A DNA stretch of 64,000 nucleotides from positions 2,938,501-3,002,500 of the forward strand of contig NZ_FO082820.1 of NCBI RefSeq assembly GCF_000967425.1, given 5' to 3'. The position numbers were made by a program, and so were the translations under genes. Below the pieces are notes generated by a model. It did not search any database. It was given only the letters and a program-made list of their open reading frames with translations, and was not told where the DNA came from. This document shows, piece by piece, positions 33,452 through 45,636 of this stretch. Position 1 is the stretch's first letter. Every line of letters begins with the position of its first letter. The DNA comes from Pseudorhizobium banfieldiae (GTDB lineage: Bacteria; Pseudomonadota; Alphaproteobacteria; Rhizobiales; Rhizobiaceae).

Positions 33452-35191
33452 ATGCGGTTGGATCCTTCTATGCAGCAGTCGCTCGCGGAACTGGGCGAGG
33501 TCGACCTCATCGTTCTGGGCACGGGTGCAGCAGGGCTGACCGCCGCCTTGACAGCGACGCTGGAAGGGCTGAGCGTAGTCGTTCTGGAGGCTGCTCCTGT
33601 CGTGGGTGGCACCACAGCCCGCTCGTCCGGAACCGCGTGGATCCCCGACAACCGGTTGATGCGGGCCGTCGGTTTCGCGCCCGATGCGGAAGCGGCTCGC
33701 GCCTATCTCTCGGCCCTCATCAGCGACGCTGACGCGCAAGAAGCTTGGCAGGCATTCCTCACACATGCCCCTAAGATGCAGGCGGACCTCGAAGACAGGG
33801 CCGAGATCCTGTTCCGTCCCTACCGCAGCGCCCCCGATTATCAAAGCAATCTGGAAGGTGCCGCGTCGGGCGGCCGTGCGCTAGAGCCGATCGAGTTCGA
33901 CGGACGGCGTCTCGACAGCTGGTTCGACAGGCTCGCAGAGCCCATGCGAGAACTGACCGTACTTGGCGGGATGATGGTAACGCGGGCGGAAGCTCAAAGG
34001 CTGATCCATGCGGAACGCTCTCCCGCCGCCATGATGGAAGGGCTGAAGCTCCTCCTTCGCCATCTTCGTGATCGCCTGCGCTTCAGGCGAGGCACTCGCC
34101 TTGTCATGGGCAATGCCCTCGTGGCGCGGCTTCTTCATGCTACCCTCATCCGTGGCGGACTTGTGTTCACCAACGCACATGTTCGGGAAATCGAGCTAAC
34201 GGAAGGGCGCGTGGCCCGGGTCGGCGGCGTATACGGCGAACGCCCCTTCAGCCTGGCTACGCGCGCTGGCGTCGTGCTGGCAGGCGGCGGTTTCCCTGCA
34301 GATCCTGAGATGACGTCCAGATACCTCCCGACGCTTGCACCCGGACATTCGCCCGCTAGCCCTTTCGCGCGCGGCACGACGATCGGACTGGGCATCAAAG
34401 CCGGCGGGCAAATGGGGCCGGATCTCGGTCTAAATGCCCTGTGGTTTCCATCCTCGCTTTGGGCGAGACCTGGCGGCGGCCTCGCCGTCTACCCGCATAT
34501 CGCCCTTGACCGCGCGAAACCGGGATCGATCATTATCGACCAAGCCGGAGAGAGGTTCGCCAACGAGGCGTCCAGCTATCACGACTTCTGCGCCGCGATG
34601 TTCCGTCACGGACCAGCAGCCTGTCCAGCCTGGATGGTCGTCGGGCGAGACTTCATCCGGCGCTATGGCTTGGGCGTGATTCGGCCCAGAACCCCTTCGC
34701 TCAACCGGTTTCTTCGTTCAGGCTACCTCAAGACGGGGAAAGATCCCGAGGAGCTCGCGCGGGAGCTTCACCTGCCGCCGGGTTCCCTCAGCCGCAGCAT
34801 CGCGAAATTCAACGAGTGCGTGCGGGAGGGGCGGGATGCCGGCTTTCGGCGTGGAGAGAGTGCTTATGAGCGCTCGAACGGCGACGCAAGTCGCGGTTTT
34901 GCCAACCCCTGCCTGGGCGAAGTGGGACCTGGCAGGCTCTACGCCGTCGCCTTGTGGCCGACACCGCTAGCGACCGCCCGCGGACTGCTCTGCGGGATTT
35001 CCGGGGAGGTGCTGGACAATGAGGGCCATGCCATCCCCGGTCTCTATGCGGCGGGAAATGACATGCAATCCGTGTTCGGCGGCGAGTATCCGGGCGCAGG
35101 CGCCCAGATCGGACCGGCGATGACATTTGGATGGGCAGCAGCCCGCCACGCGGCACGGCGCGTGCAGGACTTCAATGGGAGAGATACATGA
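33452..35191 (+). CDS. FAD-dependent oxidoreductase (fumarate reductase / ketosteroid dehydrogenase-like)
   Basis: A 579-aa flavoprotein of the FAD-binding-2 family. The dinucleotide motif GTGAAGLTAALTATLEGLSV lies near residue 24 and is followed by the Glu that binds FAD ribose (VLEAAPVVGGTTARSSG). The C-terminal FAD motif is PGLYAAGNDMQSVFGGEYPG. The GGTTARSSGTAW segment and overall length resemble 3-ketosteroid-delta1-dehydrogenases and flavocytochrome-c-like fumarate reductases; no heme site or signal peptide is seen. The substrate is unknown. The stop overlaps the TPP-enzyme start (ATGA), so the two act in one pathway. GGAGGAGG lies 12 bp upstream of the ATG. Confidence 0.88.
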   Translation: MRLDPSMQQSLAELGEVDLIVLGTGAAGLTAALTATLEGLSVVVLEAAPVVGGTTARSSGTAWIPDNRLMRAVGFAPDAEAARAYLSALISDADAQEAWQAFLTHAPKMQADLEDRAEILFRPYRSAPDYQSNLEGAASGGRALEPIEFDGRRLDSWFDRLAEPMRELTVLGGMMVTRAEAQRLIHAERSPAAMMEGLKLLLRHLRDRLRFRRGTRLVMGNALVARLLHATLIRGGLVFTNAHVREIELTEGRVARVGGVYGERPFSLATRAGVVLAGGGFPADPEMTSRYLPTLAPGHSPASPFARGTTIGLGIKAGGQMGPDLGLNALWFPSSLWARPGGGLAVYPHIALDRAKPGSIIIDQAGERFANEASSYHDFCAAMFRHGPAACPAWMVVGRDFIRRYGLGVIRPRTPSLNRFLRSGYLKTGKDPEELARELHLPPGSLSRSIAKFNECVREGRDAGFRRGESAYERSNGDASRGFANPCLGEVGPGRLYAVALWPTPLATARGLLCGISGEVLDNEGHAIPGLYAAGNDMQSVFGGEYPGAGAQIGPAMTFGWAAARHAARRVQDFNGRDT

Positions 35192-36973
35192 CGAAGCAAA
35201 AGGGCGGCACCTACATCGCCGAGGCGCTGGTACGGGAAAAGGTTCCCTACGTGTTCGGTGTTTGCGGCCACGGCACGGTTGGGCTCATCGACTGCCTACA
35301 CGAGGTCAAGGATGAGGTCCCGATGATCTCGCCCCGCCACGAGCAGACGGCGGTCCACATGGCCGACGGCTTCTTCCGGGTCTCCCACAAGGTGGCGGCG
35401 ACGCTGACCTCGACGGGGCCCGGCTCCTGTAACCAGATCATGGGGCTTGCCGTCGCCCAGACCGATAGTTCGGCTATACTAGCCATCACGGCGAACGTTC
35501 CGACCCAACAGTTCAACCGGGCACCGTTCCAGGAACTGAACATGCATGGCCAGGCAGACTTCAACCAGGTCATCAAGCCGGTGGTCAAGCGCAGCTTCCA
35601 ACCATCGCGAGTCGAGCAACTGCCGCTGATGATCCGCCAGGCGACCTCGACAATGACCACCGGCCGCCCCGGTCCAGTGAACCTCGACATACCCTACAAC
35701 CTGTTCCAGGAAGAAGGTGACCTCCAGCCGGAACCCGTCGGCTCGGCATTCGGCCAGCGCCGCCCCGGAGCATCCCCTGCTGACCTCCAGCAGGTGGTCG
35801 ACTGGCTGCTGGCAGCCGAGCGGCCAGTGCTGTTCGTCGGACACGGAATGGCGCTTTCGGAGGGCGGTGCGGAACTGACCGAGCTTGCCCACCGCCTCCA
35901 GGTACCGGTCATCTCCTCGCCAAACGGCATGGGCACGATCGACATGGAAGACTCGCTGTCGCTCGGCTTCATCGGCCGGAACGGCGCCTATCAGGCAAAC
36001 CAGGCCGGTCGTCATGCCGACCTGGTGCTCGCCATCGGTGCACGCTTCGACGACCGTTCCGCCTCAAGCTGGCGCCCGGGCTATTCTTGGAATTTTCCGC
36101 ACACCAGGCTGGTGCATGTCGACCTGGACCACGCTGAGCTGACGCGCAATTACACTCCCGATATTGCCATTCTCGCCGACGCACGGACGTTCCTTTCCCA
36201 GGTCCTCGGGGAACTCGATTCACGTTCTGTATGCCCCGACGAGAGCCGGCTTGCCCCCTGGCGGGCCGACATTGCTGGTTGGCGCAGCGAGTGGGAGGCT
36301 TTCGTTGCCCCGAATTTCTCCCTGCACCAGACGCCGATAAGGCCTGAGCGTATCGTCGAGGATTGCCAAAAGGTGTTGCCGCATGACGCGATCCTGTCCT
36401 TCGATGCCGGCATCCACCACAACTGGTTCATGCAGTTCTGGAAGGCACGCCGCCCGCAGAGCATGCTGAACTCCTGGGGTTATTCCGGCATGGGCTTCGG
36501 CCCCTCGGCCATTCTCGGGGCGAAACTCGCTGCCCCCGATCGCGTCTGCGTCTCCGTGTGCGGCGACGGCGGCTTCACCATGGTGCCGCATGTGCTCTGT
36601 ACGGCGGTCGAGTACGACATCCCGGTCATCTGGGTCGTCTGGAACAACTTTGCATGGGGTGCGATCCGCGACCTGCAATACGGCTATTTCGACGGCCGCG
36701 AATACGGAACGGCCTTCTAACCAGGGAGCGAACGCGGCGCCCTACAATCCCGATTTTGCTGCATGGGCGCGGGCGGCCGGCGTTGCGGGCTACACCGTGA
36801 CCCGGTCGGAGGACTTCGCAGCGACGCTGGAAGAGGCTGTTCGTCTGAACCGTCCGGTCCTGATCGACGTGCATGTCGATGCCGACATCCGCCCGCCGGC
36901 GACCGGTTCCTGGGCCCTGCCGCCTCTGCAGCCAAAGGAGCCGGCGTTCGGAACTCCGTGGCAGCCGACCTGA
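35188..36973 (+). CDS. Thiamine-diphosphate-dependent enzyme (acetolactate-synthase-like), apparent +1 frameshift
   Basis: A three-domain TPP enzyme of about 594 aa if the frame is restored. N-terminal Pyr domain with the catalytic Glu in ISPRHEQTAVHMADGFFR (about residue 51); middle domain; C-terminal PP domain with the TPP motif SVCGDGGFTMVPHVLC to WNN. The frame stops at TAA 36718-36720 (GTAF-stop). Skipping one T gives NQGANAAPYNPDFAAWARAA and a normal C-terminus to 36973. The break is thus a one-base insertion (decay, sequencing error, or programmed shifting at TTC-TAA). Such enzymes decarboxylate or ligate 2-oxoacids; the adjacent aldehyde dehydrogenase suggests an aldehyde product. Confidence 0.85.
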
Positions 36974-37000
36974 CGATCACTTGTACCAGGGAAACAAAAT

Positions 37001-37366
37001 ATGACCGACCGCAAGAGCATCATCCGCAACATCGTCGAAGAGCCCTGGCAGGAATTCCCCGCCCATTTCGGCGGCGCCTTGTCGAAAGCGCTGGTAGCCC
37101 CCGCCACTACAGGTTCCCGCCTGATGGACTACCGCATTTCGACTTACGCACCGATGGCCTATGTCGAACGTCACGTGCACAAGGTGCAGGAGCAAGTCTA
37201 CCACATCCTGGACGGCGAAGGGCTTATGGAGATCGACGGCAAGACGCGTGTCGTGCGCAAGAACGACGTGATCTTCATTGCCCCCGGCAGTTGGCATTCC
37301 ATCACGAACTCCGGCCTCGGCCAGTTGACCTTCATCGTGGTCACGACGCCTGTCTCGGACGAATGA
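37001..37366 (+). CDS. Cupin-domain protein
   Basis: A 121-aa single-domain cupin. Motif 1 reads ERHVHKVQEQVYHILDGEG (two His and one Glu as metal ligands, about residues 52-70). Motif 2 contains IAPGSWHSITNSG with the third His. Small cupins of this kind bind metal and act as isomerases, dioxygenases or ligand sensors; the family alone does not tell. It starts 27 bp after the restored TPP-enzyme end and lies 38 bp before the aldehyde dehydrogenase, in the same orientation, so it likely belongs to the same catabolic operon. Confidence 0.9.
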   Translation: MTDRKSIIRNIVEEPWQEFPAHFGGALSKALVAPATTGSRLMDYRISTYAPMAYVERHVHKVQEQVYHILDGEGLMEIDGKTRVVRKNDVIFIAPGSWHSITNSGLGQLTFIVVTTPVSDE

Positions 37367-37404
37367 ACCTCATCGGCCAAATACCAGTTGAGAAAGGATG
37401 TCCG

Positions 37405-38862
37405 ATGAGACTTCCATTTGATGTCTCCCCGTCACCTGCAGCCCTCCCGCAGGTTGCGATGCTGCTCGATGGGCGATGGGAGTTGGGCGAAGGCGCAGCA
37501 CGGCCAGTTTTCGACAAGTATCGCCTAGACCCGTTCGCCGAACTCCCCGCAAGTTCCCCAAGGCAGATCCGCCAGATGATAGATGCTGCGCAGGCGGCAT
37601 TCGAAGGGGATCGGCTTACCCCCCACGAGCGAGGCCGCGTGCTCGAGCGCGTCGCAGAACTTCTCGAAGCACGACGCGACATCGCCTTGACCGTCATGCA
37701 GCGTGAGACCGGCTTTACGAGCCAGGACTGCAACGGAGAAATCAACCGCACGATCGAGACGCTACGGCTAACAGCGGAAGAGGCACGTCGTCTGTCCGGC
37801 GATATCGTACCCGTGGCAGGTGCGGCCGGGCAAGGAAACCGGATGGCGTTCACGCTGCGTGTGCCGCTTGGCGTCTTGCTGGCCGTGACCCCTTTCAACG
37901 CGCCGCTCAACACCGTCACTCACAAGATCGCTCCGGCGCTCGGCGCGGGCAATGTGGTGATCCTCAAGCCGGCAGGACAGACGCCTCGCACCGCCTGCTT
38001 CCTGGCCACGCTTTTTCTTGAGGCCGGGCTCCCTGCCAATCACCTCCAGATATTCCATGGTGGCGGTGAAGCGGTGCGCCTTGCGATGGAAGATGCGCGG
38101 GTGCGGTACATCGCCTTTACCGGTTCCACTGAAGTGGGTCGGATCATCCAATCGCAAGCCGGCTTGCGGCGTACGCAGATGGAACTCGGTTCCATCGCAT
38201 TCACTATCCTGGCTGAAGACGCCGACCTCTCCAGCGCCCTGCCGAAGGTGGTGAACGCAGGTTACCGGAAGGCCGGGCAGGTCTGCACCTCCGTTCAGGT
38301 CCTTCTGGTGCATGAAAGCCTTGCCGAGCAGGTCGAAACGACGTTGGCACAGATGGTCGCTGGACTGGTGTATGGCGATCCGACGCAGCCTGGCTGCAGC
38401 ACCGGCCCCCTGATCTCGCTGGGGGACGCTGAACGCATCGAGGCGTGGATCGGCGACGCTTGCCAGAATGGGGCACGTCTTCTCGCAGGCGGTACACGGG
38501 AAGGTGCAGTCGTTGCACCGACGCTACTCGCCGAGGTTACCTCCGACATGAGCGTCGGCTGCAAGGAGATATTCGGACCGGTGGTCTGCATTGAGCGATA
38601 CAGCGATTTCGACGCTGCGATCCGGCGAATAAATGGAACCCCCTACGGGCTTGCCAGCGGGCTTTTCACCAACAGTCTGGAGAAGGCCTTCAGGGCGATG
38701 CGCGAATTGCATGTCGGTGGCGTGCACATCAACCAGACTTCGTCGTCGCGGGTCGACATGATGCCTTATGGAGGTTCCAAGGATAGTGGTTTCGGCCGCG
38801 AAGGGCCCCGGTACGCCATGCACGAGATGACGGAAGAACGTGTCGTGAGTTTCACGGTCTGA
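37405..38862 (+). CDS. NAD(P)-dependent aldehyde dehydrogenase
   Basis: A 485-aa ALDH-superfamily enzyme, start MRLPFDVSPSPAALPQVAML with GAAAGGA 6 nt upstream. The cofactor segment VTPFNAPLNTVTHKIAPALG and NAD motif FTGSTEVGR lie near residues 165 and 245. The general base Glu is in MELGSIAFTIL, the catalytic Cys in KAGQVCTSVQ (about 295), and EIFGPVVCIERY precedes the C-terminus. It should oxidise an aldehyde to an acid, plausibly the product of the TPP enzyme in the same operon. The family does not fix the substrate. The last base of its TGA is the first of the next gene's ATG. Confidence 0.93.
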   Translation: MRLPFDVSPSPAALPQVAMLLDGRWELGEGAARPVFDKYRLDPFAELPASSPRQIRQMIDAAQAAFEGDRLTPHERGRVLERVAELLEARRDIALTVMQRETGFTSQDCNGEINRTIETLRLTAEEARRLSGDIVPVAGAAGQGNRMAFTLRVPLGVLLAVTPFNAPLNTVTHKIAPALGAGNVVILKPAGQTPRTACFLATLFLEAGLPANHLQIFHGGGEAVRLAMEDARVRYIAFTGSTEVGRIIQSQAGLRRTQMELGSIAFTILAEDADLSSALPKVVNAGYRKAGQVCTSVQVLLVHESLAEQVETTLAQMVAGLVYGDPTQPGCSTGPLISLGDAERIEAWIGDACQNGARLLAGGTREGAVVAPTLLAEVTSDMSVGCKEIFGPVVCIERYSDFDAAIRRINGTPYGLASGLFTNSLEKAFRAMRELHVGGVHINQTSSSRVDMMPYGGSKDSGFGREGPRYAMHEMTEERVVSFTV

Positions 38863-39731
38863 TGGAGCGGGAGGCAAGGGTGGAGAAATGCTTAGCGACC
38901 TCCCGTCCGCCGACGGTCAACACCTATGGCTTTCTCTGGAGCCATAGGGCCGATGAAGCCATTGGGCTCCTGCTCGAGAAAGGCTACCGGGAATTCGAAC
39001 TGATGATGCAGCCGCCGCATCTTTCGCTTGACCCGAAGAGCCCGGAAGCGATGGCGATCAGGTCCCTCGTGTCGGCGGGAACCCTCGAGTTGCACTCCCT
39101 CAACATGCCGAGCCTCGATCTTAACCTGGCGTCCGCCATGGAAGAGATGCGGGCATACTCTGTGAACATGTTCTGCCGTCAGATCCGACTGGCCGGTGCT
39201 TTGGGTGCGCGGAGACTGGTAGTGGCGCCGGGACGGGTCAGCCCTCTCTTTCCCGCCCCCGCCGAGCTCCTTCGGCAATGGCTTCGGGATGCGCTTGAAG
39301 CCCTCCTTCCGCTCGCTCGCCGGGAGGGCGTCACCCTCGCGCTTGAGAACCTCCCAATCGCTTCGCTGCCAAGGGCATCAGACCTGTTGGACTTCATCAC
39401 CCTCCTCGATACGCCGTCGAATCTCGGCATCTGTTACGATGTGGCCAATGCGCACTATAGCGCCGAGGATCCCCTCGAAGGCATCATGCTCCTGAGAGAC
39501 CATCTCCAACTCCTCCATTTCTCCGATACGAGGCGGGACAGGTGGCGGCACGACATCATTGGCGAGGGCGAGATCGGCTTCCAGCGCATCTGTGATCTCC
39601 TCGACGAGATCGGCTGGATGGGACCTCTGGTCATCGAGATCATATCGAGCAGCAGCGAGCCAGTAGACGCCATCACCCGCAGCCATCATGCGCTGGCAAG
39701 CGCGCGGCACAGCTTCGGACTGGAGTTCTGA
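38862..39731 (+). CDS. Sugar phosphate isomerase/epimerase-like TIM-barrel protein
   Basis: A 289-aa AP-endonuclease-2-fold (xylose-isomerase-like) protein. It shows the barrel metal-site pattern: LALENLPIAS (Glu), LGICYDVANAHYS (Asp/His), LLHFSDTRRDRWRHDIIGEG (His, Asp) and GPLVIEI (Glu). Relatives include sugar isomerases, hydroxypyruvate isomerase and keto-sugar epimerases. The start overlaps the aldehyde-dehydrogenase stop (TGATG), so it is coupled. No signal peptide. It ends the five-gene FAD-TPP-cupin-ALDH-isomerase unit; the divergent or opposing LysR gene begins downstream on the other strand. Confidence 0.87.
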   Translation: MEREARVEKCLATSRPPTVNTYGFLWSHRADEAIGLLLEKGYREFELMMQPPHLSLDPKSPEAMAIRSLVSAGTLELHSLNMPSLDLNLASAMEEMRAYSVNMFCRQIRLAGALGARRLVVAPGRVSPLFPAPAELLRQWLRDALEALLPLARREGVTLALENLPIASLPRASDLLDFITLLDTPSNLGICYDVANAHYSAEDPLEGIMLLRDHLQLLHFSDTRRDRWRHDIIGEGEIGFQRICDLLDEIGWMGPLVIEIISSSSEPVDAITRSHHALASARHSFGLEF

Positions 39732-39744
39732 AGTGCCCAGCCCC

Positions 39745-40701
39745 TCAGGCTGCTCGATCAGGTCCCGTCCAGGTTACACCCCGCCACCGCCGTGACAGCA
39801 CTTCCTCGCAGGCGATGTTGAGCAGTTCCTCGTGCACGACGCTGACTGCCGGTGCCGCCGTCTCGCGAGGCGGCGCATAAAGATAGTTGAGCCGGGTCAT
39901 CGACATGCCGCGGAAGGGCAGGCAGCGCCACTGCGAGGCTTGCGCCGGGCCATGCACATTGACTGCGGCCATCGGCTTCACGGTCGCCCCCATGCCGCGC
40001 TGGAGACATTGCATCAGGATCGACAGGCTGTCGATTTCCGCTACCGGATTACAAGTCAGGTTAAGCCGCTCGAACTCCAGGTCGACGCGACGGCGCAGCC
40101 CATGCTGCGGGCTGGGAAGGATCAGCGGAACCTCGAGCAGGTCCCGCACCGTGACGGATGTCATGTCATCCGGCAGGAGCTTGCGGTCGCGAGGATAGAC
40201 GAGGAAGAGTTCCTCGCGCAGAAACTCGGTCTCCTCCCAGTTGGGCACAGCCGATGGCGTAAACAGCACGGCGAGATCGAGATCACCGGCAACGGCGAGG
40301 TTTCGGAGGTTGCCACTCAATCCTTCGATCAGGTTGACGATGATGCCCGGGAAGCGCCGGTTGAGTCGCACGACGAGATCCACGCCGATCTGGGCTGAGG
40401 TGGTCGGCGGAAGACCAAGAGTGACACGGCCGGAAATCTGGGTTTCCGCCTCCCGTGTCATGGTGATAGCCTGCTCGATCTGGCGCAGAATGAACTTCGC
40501 CTGCCGATGCAGTGTAATGCCCTTGGCGGTGGGCGTCACCCCGCGGCTCGAGCGAAGAAAGAGCGGGGCGCCCACCTCGTATTCCAGGCGAGCGATCTGC
40601 TGGCTCAACGCGGGCTGGGCGATATTCAGTTCGCGAGACGCCTGCGAGAACCCTCCGCAGTCGACGATCGCGACGAAGTATCTGAGTTGCTTGACATCCA
40701 T
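39745..40701 (-). CDS. LysR-family transcriptional regulator
   Basis: A 318-aa complete LysR protein, start MDVKQLRYFVAIVDCGGFSQ. The helix-turn-helix reads ASRELNIAQPALSQQIARLE, and the co-inducer domain starts near residue 90 (GRVTLGLPPTTSAQIGVDLV), a pattern of the Nac/CbbR-like group. The ATG at 40701 was chosen over a frame extending to 40758 because it begins the family sequence. It lies between the catabolic operon and the ABC importer genes and so probably regulates one or both. It is convergent with the isomerase gene (13-bp gap). Confidence 0.94.
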   Translation of the reverse strand: MDVKQLRYFVAIVDCGGFSQASRELNIAQPALSQQIARLEYEVGAPLFLRSSRGVTPTAKGITLHRQAKFILRQIEQAITMTREAETQISGRVTLGLPPTTSAQIGVDLVVRLNRRFPGIIVNLIEGLSGNLRNLAVAGDLDLAVLFTPSAVPNWEETEFLREELFLVYPRDRKLLPDDMTSVTVRDLLEVPLILPSPQHGLRRRVDLEFERLNLTCNPVAEIDSLSILMQCLQRGMGATVKPMAAVNVHGPAQASQWRCLPFRGMSMTRLNYLYAPPRETAAPAVSVVHEELLNIACEEVLSRRWRGVTWTGPDRAA

Positions 40702-40777
40702 TCCAGGTCCAACACCCCCAACCCTGCCTTTCGGCGTCCGACGTGGCCGAATGGGCAAGCCTCGTGCCTATGGAAAC

Positions 40778-40803
40778 TGAGGTGCCCTGGCTGCGGCACC
40801 TCA
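40778..40803 (-). terminator. Stem-loop downstream of the fused ABC gene
   Basis: TGAGGTGCC and GGCACCTCA form a 9-bp stem with an 8-nt loop, 18 bp after the stop of the fused ABC gene (minus strand) and 77 bp before the LysR start. The T tract is short (GTTTCC), so termination strength is uncertain. Confidence 0.55.
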
Positions 40804-40820
40804 TCATTGCAGCCGTCGGC

Positions 40821-43346
<2,526 letters not shown>

Positions 43347-43353
43347 CAGGTCA

Positions 43354-44232
43354 TCAGCCTTCGAATTTTGCCATGCGTTCGCCCAGTAGCCCGCGCGGGC
43401 GCAGCAGCAGGACAAGGAACATCAGGATGTACATCGACGCCTCGGAGGCGGCGGGCAGATACTGGATGGTGATCGACCGGACAACGCCGACCAGAACGGC
43501 TGCCAGCACCACGCCCCAGAAGGAGCCGAGCCCGCCGATGATCACGACGATGAAGCCGATCGTCAGGATTTCCGCACCCATGGCCGGATGAACCGTCGTG
43601 ATCGGGGCAAAGAGGGCACCGCCCACCGCCGCCAGGCCAACGCCGATCATAACCACCGTCGTCATGTACGGCTGGAGGCGGATACCAAGCGCGCCCACCA
43701 TGTCCGGGTTCTGGATCCCTGCCCGGATGACGCGGCCGAATGACGTGCGGTTCAGGAGCAGCCAAATCGAAGCGAGGATGGCGAGGACGACGCCGAGCAT
43801 CACCAGGCGGTATTTCGAGAAAAGCAGCGGCCCGATCTCCACGCCGCCCTTCAGACCGGATGGGAGCGTCTGCGACAACGGTGCGGCACCCCAGATCATC
43901 CGGATCGCCTGTTCCGCGACCATCGCCAGCCCGAATGTCACGAGCAGGCTGAGGATGGGATCCTCCCGGTAGAAACGACGCAGAACGAAACGTTCGAACA
44001 GTATGCCGAGACAGGCAACCAGTAGAGGGGAGACGACTACGGCAGGAGCAAAACCAAGATGCGGCGTGAGGGTCACCGCGAGGTAGGCCCCGATCGCGTA
44101 GAAGCCGCCATGGGCAAGATTGACGATCCCGCCGACCGAAAAGATCAGGGACAGGCCTAAGGCGATCAGCAGGTAATATCCTGCGAGAACCAGCCCATTC
44201 ACGACCTGCTCGAAGAGGAAGAAAAGTTCCAT
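43354..44232 (-). CDS. Branched-chain-type ABC transporter permease (LivH family)
   Basis: A 292-aa LivH-type permease with about eight hydrophobic helices. The start MELFFLFEQVVNGLVLAGYY, the LGLSLIFSVGGIVNLAHGGF block and IGGLGSFWGVVLAAVLVGVV near the C-terminus are typical of the family. It pairs with the LivM part of the fused protein encoded 7 bp downstream. Substrates of this transporter class range from branched amino acids to aromatic acids and amides; the adjacent catabolic genes suggest a non-amino-acid substrate. A stem-loop separates it from the upstream binding-protein gene. Confidence 0.95.
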   Translation of the reverse strand: MELFFLFEQVVNGLVLAGYYLLIALGLSLIFSVGGIVNLAHGGFYAIGAYLAVTLTPHLGFAPAVVVSPLLVACLGILFERFVLRRFYREDPILSLLVTFGLAMVAEQAIRMIWGAAPLSQTLPSGLKGGVEIGPLLFSKYRLVMLGVVLAILASIWLLLNRTSFGRVIRAGIQNPDMVGALGIRLQPYMTTVVMIGVGLAAVGGALFAPITTVHPAMGAEILTIGFIVVIIGGLGSFWGVVLAAVLVGVVRSITIQYLPAASEASMYILMFLVLLLRPRGLLGERMAKFEG

Positions 44233-44251
44233 TTGAGTTTCCTGGCAATGG

Positions 44252-44281
44252 TCCCCCGCCGGAAAGTGCTCCCGCGGGGGA
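44252..44281 (-). terminator. Stem-loop between binding-protein gene and livH
   Basis: TCCCCCGC and GCGGGGGA pair in an 8-bp all-GC stem with a 14-nt loop, 21 bp after the binding-protein stop. It has the same place as the stem-loops at 28038 and 53554, between a binding-protein gene and its permease genes. Confidence 0.6.
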
Positions 44282-44302
44282 TGGGTCCGCCGGTTTGCGG
44301 AC

Positions 44303-45562
44303 TCAGAGTTTGCAGGCGCCGGTGTCTTCCGGATAAATGCTCGTCAGCTTCTCGCCTTCGGCCGGCACGACGGCACCTAGTTGAAGCATGTCGTAGACGG
44401 TCGAATAGCTGCCTTCCGGCTTGACGGAGAACGAGTACGCTTCTTGGACCAGTTGATGGTCGAACTTGCGGAAGTAGGCCGGCCTTTTCTTGAGAATGTC
44501 GAACTCCGCTTCAGTCTCGAAGTAGTCGATGATCTTCTCGTTGTCGCTGCCGCCGGTGGCTTCGAAAGCCTTCGCGAGGATGTTTCCGGTGATGTACTCG
44601 ATCCAGGCATGGTTCTCCGGGATCTCCCCGCCATATGCCGCCTTGTAGTCCTCGACGAACTTCTTTGTTCCGGCGGTATCGATCGTGTCAAACCATACGG
44701 TAGGCCAGACTCCTCCGAAATTGCCCATGCCGGCCGCCCAGGCATCCGCCGTGTTGAGGTTGAAGCCGACGGTTGGAATGGACAGCCCAAATTCCGCGTA
44801 CTGCTTGAGGAAATTGGTGACCTGGTTACCGCCAAGGTTGAGGCAGACCACGTCCGGCTGAGCCTGGCGGATCTTGAGGATGTTCGCGGAGAAGTCGGTG
44901 GCGTCCGTCGGCACCAGTTCATCGCCGACGAGTTCGGCATTGTTGGCGGCGAAGAAGGCCTTCGCTGCCTTCAGAAGATCGTGCCCGAAGACATAGTCGG
45001 AGGTCACCGTGAAGAACTTCTTGCCTTCCACCATTCCCTGTTGCTTCAGCGCCGTTCCCACTGCATTGACCATGACGGCATTCGGGATGTCCGTGCAGAA
45101 CATGTAGCGGTTGCAGCGGTCGGCACGAAGGACGTCGGACCGCGGTCCCGTAGCGATGAATAGCTTCTTGTTGCGGCTTGCCACTTCGGAAATGGCGAGT
45201 GCCGAGGCCGAGGATATCTCGCCCACCAGCACGTCGACCTTGTCGCGCTCGATCATGCGCTGCGCCTTGGTCGCCGCAGTTTCCGGATTGATGGAGTCCT
45301 CGGCAATGATCTGCAGCTTGCGACCATTGACACCACCTGCTTCATTGATCTGGTCGACCGAAAGCTTCAGACCGTTGATCGCGTACTGCCCGAGCGTTCC
45401 GAGGAACCCCGTCAGCGGCACCAGGTGCCCCAGCACGATAGGCTGCTCCTGCGCCCGCAGGATCGACGGCGCTGCTAGCCCCGACGCCATGAGTACGCCG
45501 GTGCCGACACCGGTCTTCAGAATCTGTCGCCGGGACAGGATGAACTTGCTGGTCTCTTCCAT
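44303..45562 (-). CDS. ABC transporter substrate-binding protein (branched-chain/amide type)
   Basis: A 419-aa periplasmic type-1 binding protein. The N-terminus has a twin-arginine-type signal (SRRQILKTGVGTGVLMASGL, cleavage after LRA). Mature motifs are VLGHLVPLTGFLGTLGQYAI, NGLKLSVDQINEAGGVNGRK and VDVLVGEISSASALAISEVA, which is the LivJ/amide-urea type. It delivers the ligand to LivH and the fused LivM-G-F protein. It is the first gene of the transporter operon on this strand after the GST gene (74-bp gap). The ligand is unknown. Confidence 0.94.
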   Translation of the reverse strand: MEETSKFILSRRQILKTGVGTGVLMASGLAAPSILRAQEQPIVLGHLVPLTGFLGTLGQYAINGLKLSVDQINEAGGVNGRKLQIIAEDSINPETAATKAQRMIERDKVDVLVGEISSASALAISEVASRNKKLFIATGPRSDVLRADRCNRYMFCTDIPNAVMVNAVGTALKQQGMVEGKKFFTVTSDYVFGHDLLKAAKAFFAANNAELVGDELVPTDATDFSANILKIRQAQPDVVCLNLGGNQVTNFLKQYAEFGLSIPTVGFNLNTADAWAAGMGNFGGVWPTVWFDTIDTAGTKKFVEDYKAAYGGEIPENHAWIEYITGNILAKAFEATGGSDNEKIIDYFETEAEFDILKKRPAYFRKFDHQLVQEAYSFSVKPEGSYSTVYDMLQLGAVVPAEGEKLTSIYPEDTGACKL

Positions 45563-45636
45563 TTTGCTTCCTCCCTTTAGCTACATGGATATCGAAATCT
45601 TGCCGCTGCGCGAGCAGCGGCGGGCATGAGCCTCCC

